64,000 bases of DNA, from assembly GCF_000004075.3 (NCBI RefSeq), contig NC_026661.2:16830307-16894306 (forward strand), given 5' to 3'. Every line of letters begins with the position of its first letter. The first letter of the stretch is position 1. Below are positions 45,683 through 58,116 of this stretch, piece after piece. Under the pieces are notes generated by a model. That model saw nothing but the letters and a program-made list of their open reading frames with translations, had not been told where the DNA came from and did no database searches. The position numbers and the translations under genes were made by a program. This DNA is from Cucumis sativus (lineage: Eukaryota; Streptophyta; Magnoliopsida; Cucurbitales; Cucurbitaceae).

Positions 45683-48600
45683 ATGGACTTGCTGGTACAA
45701 TTTCCTTTTTCCTTTTTCATTCCACTCTATATCTTCTTCTTCTTAATCTCCTCCACTCCGCAGAACAAGTTCAGTGCCCGCAACAAGGACCCTGAGAAAT
45801 CACCTTCTCTTCCTGTTTCATGGATTGAAGTCTCCGACTCTGTCTCCCGCCGCTGCCAATTTCAACCTGATGGTCATCTTTCTGTGAGCTTCTGCTTTTA
45901 CCCCACATTTAAGTTCTTTTTTTTTTTTTTAATTGGGTTTCCAAGATTTTATGCTGTTTTGCGTCATGCGCAGGGGTTGTTTCATTTCCAAATTATCATT
46001 TCTTCTTCTTTTCTTTATGGTGTTCTTGCTTATTTACTGTAAATGTGGGTAATTGGTTGCCGGATATTTAGAGATTTAGAGAGACTGAGGTGTGCATAAG
46101 TCGACCCACTTTGACACTCATGGATATCTAAACAAAAGTTATATAACCTTTAAATTGATTGTTAATATAAAAAAGAAATTGATTTCTATAGGTGAAGATT
46201 ATTGATGACTCAAGACCAGCTATTCAGCGTATCGTTGATTCCTTCCTCAATACATTTTTTCCCTCAGGATACCCATACAGGTAATCTCATTTGTAATATA
46301 TAAGGTGGAGAGCTGTTGCATTTGTAATAAAATGAAAAAATTATGAGTAAATGTAATTAAGTAAAAGGCACAATTGCACCAGAAATAATGCTGAACTAAT
46401 CTCAACCAAATACAGTAGGAAATGTAGTTAGGTAAAAGGTAAACTAATGTCCACTAAATACAATTCATAAACTAACTCCCTAAACAATTACCACTGAAGT
46501 ATGAAGTAGAATATGTGCGTGTAAAACGAACAATTGTCCTTCCTAAACTACTTGATTATTGGCATCTTACCCAACAGTGTCAGCGAAGGTTATTTGAGGT
46601 ATACACAATTTCGAGCCTTGCAACATGTTACTAGTGCAGCTCTGTCAGTACTGTCAACTCAGGTCTTTATCCAAATCTTTCCATCTTTGGTATAGCATTG
46701 TTATTACATATTAATTCTTTAAAATAGGGATATGACATTTCATACATTAATGAAATTGTCTTTTAAGTTGATAAAAAAGGAATCTAACAGTTCTTTTTTC
46801 TATTATGAAAGATTCAGTATGGAAGGGCACCAAACAGAGATGGGCAGTGCTCACATATGCATGATTGGGCTTAACAAATTTAAATTATTGTTGTAATCTT
46901 CATTATGCTAAAGGGTTTGGGATTCTGGAGCATGGACATTTACTTTACATGTTAATTACCCTTATAACTGTTATTCTCGAACTTGTTGACATTAAAAGTA
47001 TGATTGTTGGTGTTAGTTATGATAACCACTTGCTCATACAAGTTATTGCAATAGTCATATGACATATCTATCACACAATTGTTCTCAATTTTTTGTTTCG
47101 TTTTATTAATTTTCTTTCCCACTTCAAATGGTAGAATGATGCTCATTGATATATGTTCTTAATTCTGTTCAGTCACTGCTGTTTGCTGCAGGCTTGCGGC
47201 CAACAGCGGCACAAGCTACTGTTGTAAGTTGGGTAAGTTCAATAATTGTTCATCAACTATTTTTATTGTTTTTTTTTATAAATAATTTTTACATCTATCA
47301 GATAAAACTATTAAAAACTTAATACATACAATACAAGTACACAGTTAGAAAACTTATTCTCTTTTTCTTCCTGAAAGGTTTTGAAGGATGGGATGCAACA
47401 TGTTGGAAAACTTATATGCAGCAATTTAGGTGCAAGAATGGATTCAGAGCCCAAAAGGTGGAGAGTTATAGGTATTCTTCTCTGTGTCAATTTGTTATTC
47501 ATTTTAAGATAGCATTTTCATGTGGACATTACTTTGTTTCTCAGAGTCCCATATTGTGTGTGTAGGCTCGCATGCGTTCTTTTTTTTGTAAGTGACTGTT
47601 GACAATCGCTTCTATAAATGATTGGACTTTATGTTGTAGCTGATGTCCTCTATGACTTGGGAGCTGGCTTGGAAGTTATTTCTCCCTTATGCCCTCATCT
47701 TTTTCTTGAGATGGCCGGGTTAGGAAACTTTGCAAAGGTTTAAGTTGCTTCTAACTCCCTTGATTTCATAAAACGAAATGAAAAGGGAAAAGAAAAAAAA
47801 GAATGGTAGGACAAATCTCAAATAATTAAGAAAAACATTTTTCTTATCCAAAAAAAATACTTCAAAAAACCAAGCTTGTCTAATGTTCTTCTCTTGAATC
47901 ATGATCATATACTGATACTGTCAAGATAACGATATTATTCTTTTACATCGACAAATATTATGATGTATTTATCAGCATTCCTCCATTCTCGTTACCCAGC
48001 ATAAGAACTAATATGCCTTCTTTATTTTGTGAATTTTTTCTGGGGCTAGGGTATGGCAGTAGTTGCTGCAAGAGCAACAAGATTACCGATATATTCTTCA
48101 TTTGCTAAAGAAGGCAATCTTAGTGACCTTTTTGCCAAAGGAGAGGCCATCTCCACTCTCTTCAATGTCGTTGGAATTGGAGCTGGGTTACAGTTAGCGT
48201 CAACTATTTGTTCATCAATACAAGGAAAGGTACATTTCTTTGAATTTCCACCGTCAGTTTATTCTTTTTTTCCTATTTTCTCGTGCATTTTTTGGTGTTA
48301 AATTTATTAGTCAAAGATCATCAAGTGGTATACTCTGTTATCTGCATTTGTCCTTTATGTCTGATCATTGCAAAAAACATTATTCTTCAGCAGCTTCTCG
48401 GCTAGAGAATCCACTTTTGGGAATATAGGTGGTTCATTACTCTCTCGTTTTTTTAACTTCTGGATTTACATCTCATGTCCACAATTAATGAATCTAATGA
48501 AGATAAATGAAATTAGGGCATGGGAATTAGGAATAATCTCTTTCGTAGAGAAATGGAGAATTTTGTTATCTCCATGCCCTTCTTGCTTATGAGAAACATT

Positions 48601-49418
48601 CAGTCAAAATTTCATTGATTGAGATGATATCTCTTGGTCCAAGCAAAGTTGGAATGATTTGAACCATTTATAATTTCGTTTCCTTAAGTCCATTCTTTTT
48701 ATTTCATCCCCACCGCCCTAATTGTAAGTTCCCCACCTTGATCATAATGCAATGTGCCTTAGTTATTTGTTTAGCTTTTCTATCTTGCTTTATTATTTGT
48801 AAATCTGGTTCAAGCATGAGATACATTTGATTAAACTATTTAGTTGGTTTTAATTTCTATTCCTTGCAGTTAGTAGCTGCACCTCTCCTTTCAATCGTAC
48901 ATGTATACTGTGTTGTAGAGCAAATGCGAGCAACTCCGATAAACACGTTGAATCCGCAGAGGACGGCAATGATCGTTGCTGATTTCGTGAAGGCAGGAAG
49001 GATACCAAGCCCTGCTGACATAAGGTACCAAGAAGATCTTGTTTTTCCTGGAAGACTCATAGAGGAAGCTGGAAACGTAAAAGTAGGAAGGGCTTTACAT
49101 GAGGTTATTAAACCATCAAAACTTGTTGAAATGAAACAAATATTTCCTGGGGAGAAGTTTGTTTTGAACCAAAGTAAAAAATGGGTTGACATGGTGTTGG
49201 AGCATGATGCCTCAGGTGAAGATGCATTGAGGGGGTGGCTAGTAGCTGCATATACTACAAACATAAAAGAGCCTTCTCATGAGCCAACTGCTAGTGTGTT
49301 GCTCGAGGCTTACGAAAAGATGAATGATGTGTTCACTCCGTTTCTATCTGAACTTCAGGCTAAAGGGTGGTATACCGATCGTTTTCTTGATGGAGCGGGA
49401 AGTCGTTTTGCCTGGTAG
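45683..49418 (+). CDS. RUS2: ROOT UV-B SENSITIVE 2 (RUS2/WXR1), DUF647 protein, 451 aa, eight exons
   Basis: Exons: 45683-45883, 46192-46280, 46578-46662, 47173-47232, 47378-47471, 47640-47737, 48050-48229, 48870-49418. All borders are GT-AG and phases match. RUS1 and RUS2 act together in early seedlings in UV-B sensing, auxin transport and vitamin-B6-linked growth control, and bind each other through DUF647. DUF647 spans roughly residues 45-300: FPSGYPYSVSEGYLRYTQF, LRPTAAQATVVSWVLKDGMQ, DVLYDLGAGLEVISPLCPHL, AARATRLPIYSSFAKEGNL. The C-terminal exon (LNPQRTAMIVADF, VLEHDASGEDALRGWLVAAY, GWYTDRFLDGAGSRFAW) is that of RUS2 rather than RUS1, 3, 4, 5 or 6. Within exon 1, 45695-45763 could be read as a 69-bp GT-AG intron; removing it keeps frame and drops a very hydrophobic N-terminal stretch. 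Confidence 0.92.
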
Positions 49419-52400
49419 TTCTTCATTCACTTTACTTCCTTTAGCCTTTGATTAATTTAGGTCTGTTGATATTAGAACCCTTAGACTATATAAAGTAGAT
49501 TCATAACGTAGTTAGATATTTGCAAAGTTGGCAGTGATGGCACTAAGGAAATAGTTGATGTTATCCTCGCAAGAGAACTAAATTGTACCATAGTTCTGTT
49601 GTATTATTGGTCCATTAAAAGGTTGGGAAGATTTTGTTTTGTTTTGTTGTGTAGGTTTTTTTTTTTGTTGGATAAAAAGTTTTTAGGAGGTTTAGAAATA
49701 TAAAAATGTATTTGTTTTGTTTGGTTTGAACAACAATTTTGATTTATAGTTTTCTCCATGGAGATCACTACAACAGTTCATATGTCTACATAATGTCTAT
49801 TTTCCTGAGGTCAATCGTGGATAGACATCGAACCATCAATCTTTTTTGTGATAACTGTTGCCTTATTTGATACGTTAGGCATAATTGATTACATGTTATG
49901 TTGGCAACAGCTTTTTCTTCTTCTTCTTCGTCTTTTATCTATTTATTTAGGGTGAAAGATAATTAGATATGTTCGTAAAACTTCTCATTCCCTAAAGTTT
50001 TTTGTCCGAAATTCTTTCCGACTATCTCAAAGGTTTGATTGGCTTTGGATTAAATTTCAAGTCAATTTCTTTATAGGAAAATATCAATTTATACTCCCAT
50101 GTTTTTTCTAGAGTTATATCATTTTAAACTATGAACTAGATAATTGTAACTATTTATATCTTGAACTTTCGTAAATATATAAATTTCATCCCTTCCATTT
50201 TTTTTTAAGTATCAATTGATGAGCATACTCTTTTGTGTTTCTCCATATAGTATCTTTCACCACAAAGACCAACCATTTTCACCGTTTTTCCTTTCTTTCT
50301 TGCTCTTTCCTTTCTTTCTTCTCTTCTTTTAAAGTATCTTTCACTAGAGAGATTTGATTGTTGCCATGGACACAAACTATATACACAATTGTTCAACTGC
50401 ATACTACCATTTTTTTCTCCTTTCTTTCTTGTCGCCTCCCTCCAGCTTTAGCAAACACTCAAAACAAATCGTTTGTGTTTCTGAGTTAGTCCCATAATCA
50501 CTCTCAAACATGAAAGACATCAATTGAACATAATCGACAGGTTGAAGGTTCGGTCACTTCGAGCTTTGCAAATCAATTAATGATCACTCCCACTCTTGTA
50601 ACTAGGAGCAAGAAGATGATTATGCATGATTGTAAGAATTCTTCACCCAGTAGATTTTTCATTTTGTGAGTTATGGTTTTTCTCAAATTTTAAAATTGTT
50701 CAAGGAAATTTTTATGCTTTTTAGTTTTGTTGTTTCGTTTAATTTCAGGATGATTTTCACTTGACCCCGCATCATAATTGAGAGGTAATTTTCAATACCA
50801 ACAAACACAAACCTAAAAGTCCATACACTAAATTTGTACTTTGAACCTTTGATTTTTGTAGTGTTTCATATTTTGGAGTGATGCAATCAAAAGCTATTCT
50901 TAAACCATGAATATAATGTGTAATAAGACATAAGTCTGAGTGTGCACTAATATATTTTAAATTGTTTAATCTCAAGTTTTTCAAAGTGTAGGCAAAGTAG
51001 GTAAAATAAAATCAAAGAAAAGCAAACAAGTTTTGAAAGGCTTGAGTGATTGGTGTTTACAAAGACTACTAAACTCTTTCTTCTTTTCACCAACAATTTA
51101 ACCCAAACTCAATTATTTTCAAAGTTGGTATAGTTGAGTTTCCAAATCATATTTTAGCATGCTAATCAAGTCAATATGTTACAATAAATACAAGCAAACA
51201 TGAACATTGTTCAATTGACATAAAAGAGTGCTTAAAAATCTATTGAATTTTGAACTTGTTTAGCTTTTTTCTTTCTTTCTTTTTTAGTTAAGAGGTAGAA
51301 AAAATGTGAAGGCCTTTATAGCACATATTAGTTATTAAATATGAAAAAGTTATTTTTAAATATAGCAAAATAAACTAAAATATTTATAAAGTATAATAAA
51401 ATTTCACAATCTATTCATGATAGACAGTAATGTACCGTGACCTTTCGCAGATAGATTGTGATATTTTGTTATATCTGTAAATATTTTCAAAAGTTTCATC
51501 GTATTTTTAAAAAAGATGTTGATGTGTATTTTTTATTTAAAAAAATCAAAACATAATTTTTTAAATGCGTAACAATATAGTTTTTCACAATTTGAAAACA
51601 TTACATGAAATTCCTATAAACTAAATTTCAACCTACAACAGTTATAAATAATTCCAAAACTTTATTAGGTGTGTCGACTGTATTAAGCTTCTTACGTCGT
51701 ATATATGATGTTGGAAATGAGTATCTTCACCTTACGGTAAATCGATATGCATCGCTCCTAATGGATCTTTGATGCCTCTGGCTGTTAGGCCATCAAAAGA
51801 TTAATTAACTCCATATCATATTTGGCATTGAAAAAGGAATAATTTGTTGTAGCATTGTAACTCGAACAATCCATAGAAATTAATCTCTCTTGCTGTCAAA
51901 GTATGAATATGATTTAAATAATACAATACTCAATCTACAACAGTTATGTATAATACCCCAAGTATGTGTATATCACAAAAACCTGATTAGTCAAGCCAAA
52001 AACTAAAGTATCAACCAAAAGAAAAAAAAAAGTTGAAACCTAATTAAAAGTCATCTGAAACAGATAGAAGAAGTATAAGCAACTACAAACTAACCATATA
52101 TCTTCTAAAGAGAAAAACAAAAACAAAACAAAGGAGTGTGTTTTAGTATTAACCACTAATTACTTTAAATTAAAGCTTTTTTTGTACTTAAATTATACTT
52201 AACAAAATTAACAACATTTGTCCAACTTGTGAGATCCAACACACTCTCAAACACACTTTTCATTTAACCAAGACTCCACTCTAAGTTAGAAAAGAGAAGA
52301 TAATTGATAAACTTACTATGAATAATTTTGATTAAATTATCAATTTGAATCTCTCTAATTTGAGTTTAGTGATTATACAGTTCAATCTCTTTGTTTTAAT

Positions 52401-53147
52401 ACTATAAAGACAATGAGATTTAAGCCCTCCACCTTAAACGACATTACAAACTAATTAATACGATCTTACATTAGAAATCATACTCATTTGACCTTGTAAT
52501 TCAATCTAATACTAATTTTCTAAAATACTGCAAATGATAATGAAGAAGAACATTAGCATTTATTATGTGGCCCATTTCATTATTTGATGTAGCAATAGAG
52601 AAAGATATATGGATGTTTAGGTAACATTTTAAATAAAATTACACATTATATAAAATGGTCAAACTGATTTACTTTTAATAGACAACTTGTAATAAAGCAT
52701 GAATTTGGTAAAAGAAAATACATTAGAAAATTAAGTGGGGTTTTTTTTTATTTTTGGGCAAAGAGAAAATGGGTCATATGTAAGAAAAATATAGATTTTA
52801 GGATTAAAGTTTTCAAAAAGAGATGTGTGTTCAAGAAAATTCCACTTCTCTTTTACCACAACCCTTTTTGTAATTTGCCTCTCTCTAATTTTCTTTATTC
52901 TTAACCCAATTTAAGAACTATTACAAATTTCATAAAAAAGTTTAATTTCTTCTTCTTTGTTTGGTCACGATTATTTTTAACTTGAAATATAAAATCGTCA
53001 TAAATGTAAAACCGTCATTCTAGTTAATTTCAACATAATATTACAAATGTTATATATAGAGAGACACATGTATAATAGGAGGGAGATTAAAAACCTTCGA
53101 TCTCTAAGAACGAAGAACATATCAATACTACTAAACAAAGCTAACTT
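49419..53147. other. Gene-free AT-rich region, first part
   Basis: 49419-49740 is the likely RUS2 3' flank. A CACTA-like end (TTTTTGTAGTG) sits at about 50853-50863 without a partner found. 51400-51500 carries one of the short TATC-type hairpin repeats (CACAATCTATTCATGATAGA with a partner AGATAGATTGTGA). No coding domain was seen. Confidence 0.5.
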
Positions 53148-53570
53148 TACTACAAGAAATTGTGGCTCTACCAATGCATCAAATTATTGAGATTTGGGCA
53201 TGAGCAGCGTTTGGCGTTCAAAGGATTTTTTCTTCTCCTTCCTCAGTCTGTAAAATACAGATATGAAGAATGGTATTAAAGTTGAACCCCTAACACACTC
53301 CGATAAATGCCGGACGGTCCCCATTAATCTCGTTTAGTAAAGCATCAGGAGTACCTATAACTCTCTCGACGCGTACATGCACAACGTCAGGATATGCATC
53401 ATCATTAATTAAATAATTCTTTTGATCAGTCCACTATTTTCCAACGTGTTAGAGTAAGCGTCGGGAGCTGGCATACGTTTTTCGACACATTAGTGTCAAC
53501 GTTGAGAGTTGACATATATCTTGCAACGCATTAAGTGACGACGTCAGGAGATCTAGAATTTCTTGTAGGG
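53148..53570. mobile_element. CACTA-like miniature element, about 420 bp
   Basis: The 12-base ends CTACAAGAAATT (53150) and AATTTCTTGTAG (ending 53568) are perfect inverted repeats matching the inner part of a CACTA terminus; the outermost bases have drifted. The interior is richer in CG words (GCGTTTGGCGTTC, AAGCGTCGGGAGC, CGACGTCAGGAG) than its surroundings, as in the element at 19114. No coding capacity and no clear target duplication. Confidence 0.55.
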
Positions 53571-56500
53571 TATGTTTTGACACTACAAAAAAAGGTTATA
53601 TTTAAAATTTTGTACTAAACTACAAATATTAGAATAAAATATTTAAATTATATAGGGAGTAATTAAAATGAAAGCTTACAAAAATGAAAGGAAATTAAAA
53701 TAAGCTTTTGAAATATACTGAAATTGATTAGTCCTTTTTTGTGGGAAAGAAAAGAAGTATTGAATATGGATGAAGTATCACATAAAAAATAAACTTTATC
53801 CAATGCATAGTTTTCAAATGATGATAATTTATATAACATTTAGTAATGTGTTTTTTCCATGTTTTAGTTTAGAAATTTGACTAAAATGGCAAAGTATGGG
53901 ACAATAATATTTTTAGTTATATGAATTTATATATATATTTGTTTGTAACAATGGAAATATTAGATTGAATCATTGCCAACGTCACTTACCATTCCCCACC
54001 GACACTAATTTTATTTCCAAAATAAAAAGCTTAATTTACTTCTACTCCTTTCATTATATTTTGGGGATAAAAATTAGTTATTTTTACTTGATTTGTTTAA
54101 AAATTAGTTAAATAAAATAATTTTCATGTACAATAATTATTTAATTGTTTTCCTTTGCCGACGCCATATATATATACACATTGAGTGTTGTGTGCCTATT
54201 CTCGACATGTTATTAATAGTGTCAGACATGTTCTTACAATGCCCAATGTTTTACATGCAACGTTCAAAAATAGTGAAGTCGTTGATACCTACCTTATGAC
54301 ATCAAAGGAGAGTCAGGAGACCCTATCTCCCAACACTCAATAATATGTCGGGATATCCGTATTTTCCTTTTTGTCACCAAAAATCTCTCCAAAACAGAAA
54401 ATAAATATATACGGAGAATTTTTCTAAATATAAAAAAGAATGGAAGAAAAATTGCTCTAATTTAGTTTTAAGCATTTGATTCATATATTTATAAAAAAAA
54501 TTAACATTAATTAGTGTATTCAAACAAGTCGTATAGGTAATATTTTGAAATTTTAAAATAAAAGTTTGGATTGACTTTTACGCGTGTTTATAAACATTTC
54601 TTTTTTTTATCTCTAAACATTCCACCGTTAATATTAAATTACGTATAAAAGTTTTGGGTTTAAATTTATTGAATTATTGTTTATGTGAAATGATATATAT
54701 TGTGTGCTCTTTCCCAACATGATTAAGATGATAAAGGTTTTTTTTTTTTTTCTATTACAACCTTCAAAATTATATAATCAAGGATAATAAATTGAGTTCT
54801 ATTTTTAGGTAAATTTTGTATGTAATAAATAAACATATGTAGGTATGTATAGGGTTAATATCTAACACTTTTAAAATGTTAATATATATATATACACCTT
54901 CGAAGGACATAACCCAAGTGGAAAGAATTAGATTTTTCTACTACAAAATTAGATTTTATTTAAAACTATAACATGAAATCAATTCTAAGAAAAAAAAATC
55001 ATTCTAGTTTGTGAATATATAAATGATTCCATTCAAAAATGAACAAATGGATGCAAATTATAGTAAATAAAGTATATGCTTTTTCTTAAAAGATAGAAAA
55101 TAGTAAAAATTCGGTAATCACTTCACTATTAGAATGATTTTTAAAAAGTAATTTTGATTTAAACCTTTTTCCAATAAAACCTATCATGTTTAAAATTTAT
55201 TTTGAATTAATGTCAAGTATTCCATTTTTTTTTATTTGAGTTTTCAAGAGTTTAATTTGATATGGGAAATATTAAATTTTCTAATATTTCTTTGGTAAAG
55301 TCATCTCCTAATGTGATCATAGGTTATTAGTAAGTAAAACTCGAAAACTTAATGGACATGACATGTCGATTACCATTTATCATAAAAAATAATTAAAAAT
55401 CGTAGTCATTTAAAATGTGGCGAAATGATATTTTTTCTTAAATTATTAGTGACAAACTTTTGCTTAATTTACTTTAGTGACCAAAACTTGTGTAGATAAG
55501 GAAATAATGAAGCCATATTATTCATAAATTCACCACTTCCACTTCCACACTCTATTCCATTATTGTACAAAAGTTGATATTGGATTTCTACCAACCTTTT
55601 GAAAATTCTAAAGTACATCATTATATATAATTATTGCTTTATGCTTAATTGTATATTAATTATATTTGTAAACCCTTTACCTTTTAGCAATCATATAATT
55701 AAGATATATTGCATTAGCTTTATGAATTAATGTTTAACATACACTTTTTATTTTGTACACCTTTTACCTTTTAGCAAAATCATATATATGATATGTTTGC
55801 ATTTGCTTTATTATAAATGTTTAATATCCCCTTTATATATTTTTTCTACTACAAAATCTGCTTTAAACCTACATTTCAATTATTATGACTTTGTTATATT
55901 TAAAAACATTATGAAGTATGTGCAATTTAATGATTCATAAACGATTTTGATGAAATAAAAATTATATCTAAAGGTGTACAATTTTAAATTAAACTAATTT
56001 TGGATTATTAAAGGCATGTTTTGAAATATAAATTTAACCATTTATGAACAATTTGAAAATTACTCACATAAATGTTATATATATATAGAAATAATAATCA
56101 AAAGAAAATATGAGGAAAATAAAGATATTTTGGTTTGTTATATAATTAATCCACTTAAATTTATTTTTTATTTTTGGTATTGGGTGCGATATACCTACGA
56201 TTTAAATTAAAATTTTGTTATATTTATAAATATAACGTTTAAAGTCGTAATTTGTGCATAATAAACAGTAAAAATATTTGAAAAAAGAAAAAGAAATATT
56301 CTAACAATAATAACAAAAAAAAAAGAAAAAGAAATATTCTTTTTTTTGTTCATCCGACCAAACATATATTTTAAGAGGTCACCCAACATAGAATTACTTC
56401 AAGCTAAAATCGCATAACTTCGAAGTTTCTATAATTGAGCCACCGAAAATAAAGGTAGTACTTCTGGTTGGTATGAATAGTAACTTTCAATTCTTTTTAA

Positions 56501-57176
56501 TCATACTTTCATGACTTGATGATCCACACTCTTATTTAAATGTAATATCGATTTATCTATGTTTCCTTCCAAACTTAAGATGTTATATCGCAAATATGAA
56601 AATTATTATTAAAACAATAAAGAAAATACATTTAATTTCTTTTATAAAAAAATCTTAAGCTGAGGAGAAATTGATTATCAAGTATATTCATCTTTATTTA
56701 CTCTTTTGCAGTGTCAATGTGCATGAACCATCAAATATATATAAAATATAAAGATGAAGATTGAAACTATAGTCTATTAATTATTACTCTATTTTACAAG
56801 AGAGTAAAGTTTATGGGAAGCACGTATGTATTGTATATTTATTTTTTTATTAAAAAATATACACCCGAAATTATCGATAATAATGTATTGCATCCCAACT
56901 TTAATTACAACTAGTTTTAAATAACTCAATTTGAATACTGTTAAGTTTATTATTAAAGTTTACACATTTATCGTAAAATTCAATAAGTTTTTTTTTCTAT
57001 TTATTTTTATCTTACACCTATACACCTCAAATATGCCTACTCTTAAATGTATTCTCTTAAAATTTAACTGTTGAAATACTCTTAGATGTGTTTAATTATA
57101 TTATGTAATTATATGTGTGTGTTTTTAGTTTAATAAAGTTCATAACTCTCAAATATTATTTAAACTAAATAATAGT

Positions 57177-57210
<34 letters not shown>

Positions 57211-57517
57211 TGAACAAATGTTTGACTAAAACATATGATGTGACATACTTCTAAAATATTTACATTTTGTATGAGAAAATCTGGAGAACAAAAAAAAATT
57301 AATATATGATTCTCAAAATTATTAATCTACTAAAGAAATTTAATTAAAACGTTGCTAAAAAACCAAAGAGTTGTGTTTACATATATCACTATAATTTTTT
57401 AGTTTTTTTTTCTTTCTACCTTTTAATATAACATAGAGAGAAAAAAAATACCTCCATAGTTGTATGTTGTCGCGTAAATGCCTTTGAAGTTAACAATAAT
57501 ATCTGACTCTTGAGATT
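53571..57517. other. Gene-free AT-rich region, second part
   Basis: A further CACTA-like start (CACTACAAAAAAAGG) lies at 53581, and GC-richer words with GTCGGGAT / CCCAACACTC occur at 54160-54360, suggesting another decayed CACTA relative, but I could not fix its right end. A (TA)n microsatellite lies at 57180-57208. No gene was seen. Confidence 0.45.
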
Positions 57518-58116
57518 AGAGGTGTAAATAAAGTCGGATCGGATGGGGTTAGAGGTAAATTATGGATAAATATGAGGTCTTCGGATTGACAAAAACTAAT
57601 TAACCCAGCTCAATCCATAATTTTCGGATTGGGTCACTAATTTGCTCTTTTTTTTCATAATTTAAACTATTTTTTCATTCTTTCTTTTCTGTACTAAAAG
57701 TTGAATTTTTGTAGTGAACAAGACGATATTTATGTAGATGACCTAAATAGGTTACATTAAGTTTTTTAAAAATTATAATCAAACAAACAAGAAGCAAAAT
57801 ACAAATGTTTATCATCAAATACATGAAGCCTAAGTTAAGTTTACGTAGAATCTAAATTTAGATTCAAATTCATTCAAAATATGAATAAAAAGCATTAAAA
57901 AACATTTTATGCAAATTTTAAGTCTATACCTTTAAAGTTCATTCAATCATAATAATAAATAAATAAATAAAAACTCGGGTTGGATTGCGAGTTACTAAAT
58001 CTTGTAACTCAACTCAACTTGAAACATATATATTTTTAAATTTTGCAATTAAACTCAACCAAAAATAACCCAATTCAACCATTAGTGTTTGGGTCAGATT
58101 TTTTAAACACCCTTAA
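57518..58116. mobile_element. hAT-like MITE, 599 bp
   Basis: The eight-base word TTGAGATT occurs immediately on both sides (57510-57517 and 58117-58124), the target duplication length of hAT elements. The ends AGAGGTGTAAATAAAGTC and GATTTTTTAAACACCCTTAA are imperfect inverted repeats. Inside, GGATTGGGTCA-like words near the left and TCGGGTTGGATTG near the right continue the subterminal symmetry. No transposase is encoded. Confidence 0.75.

Noticed and set aside
48857-49264. 135-codon minus-strand open frame under RUS2 exon 8
   Set aside because: Antisense shadow; the plus strand encodes the conserved RUS2 C-terminus.
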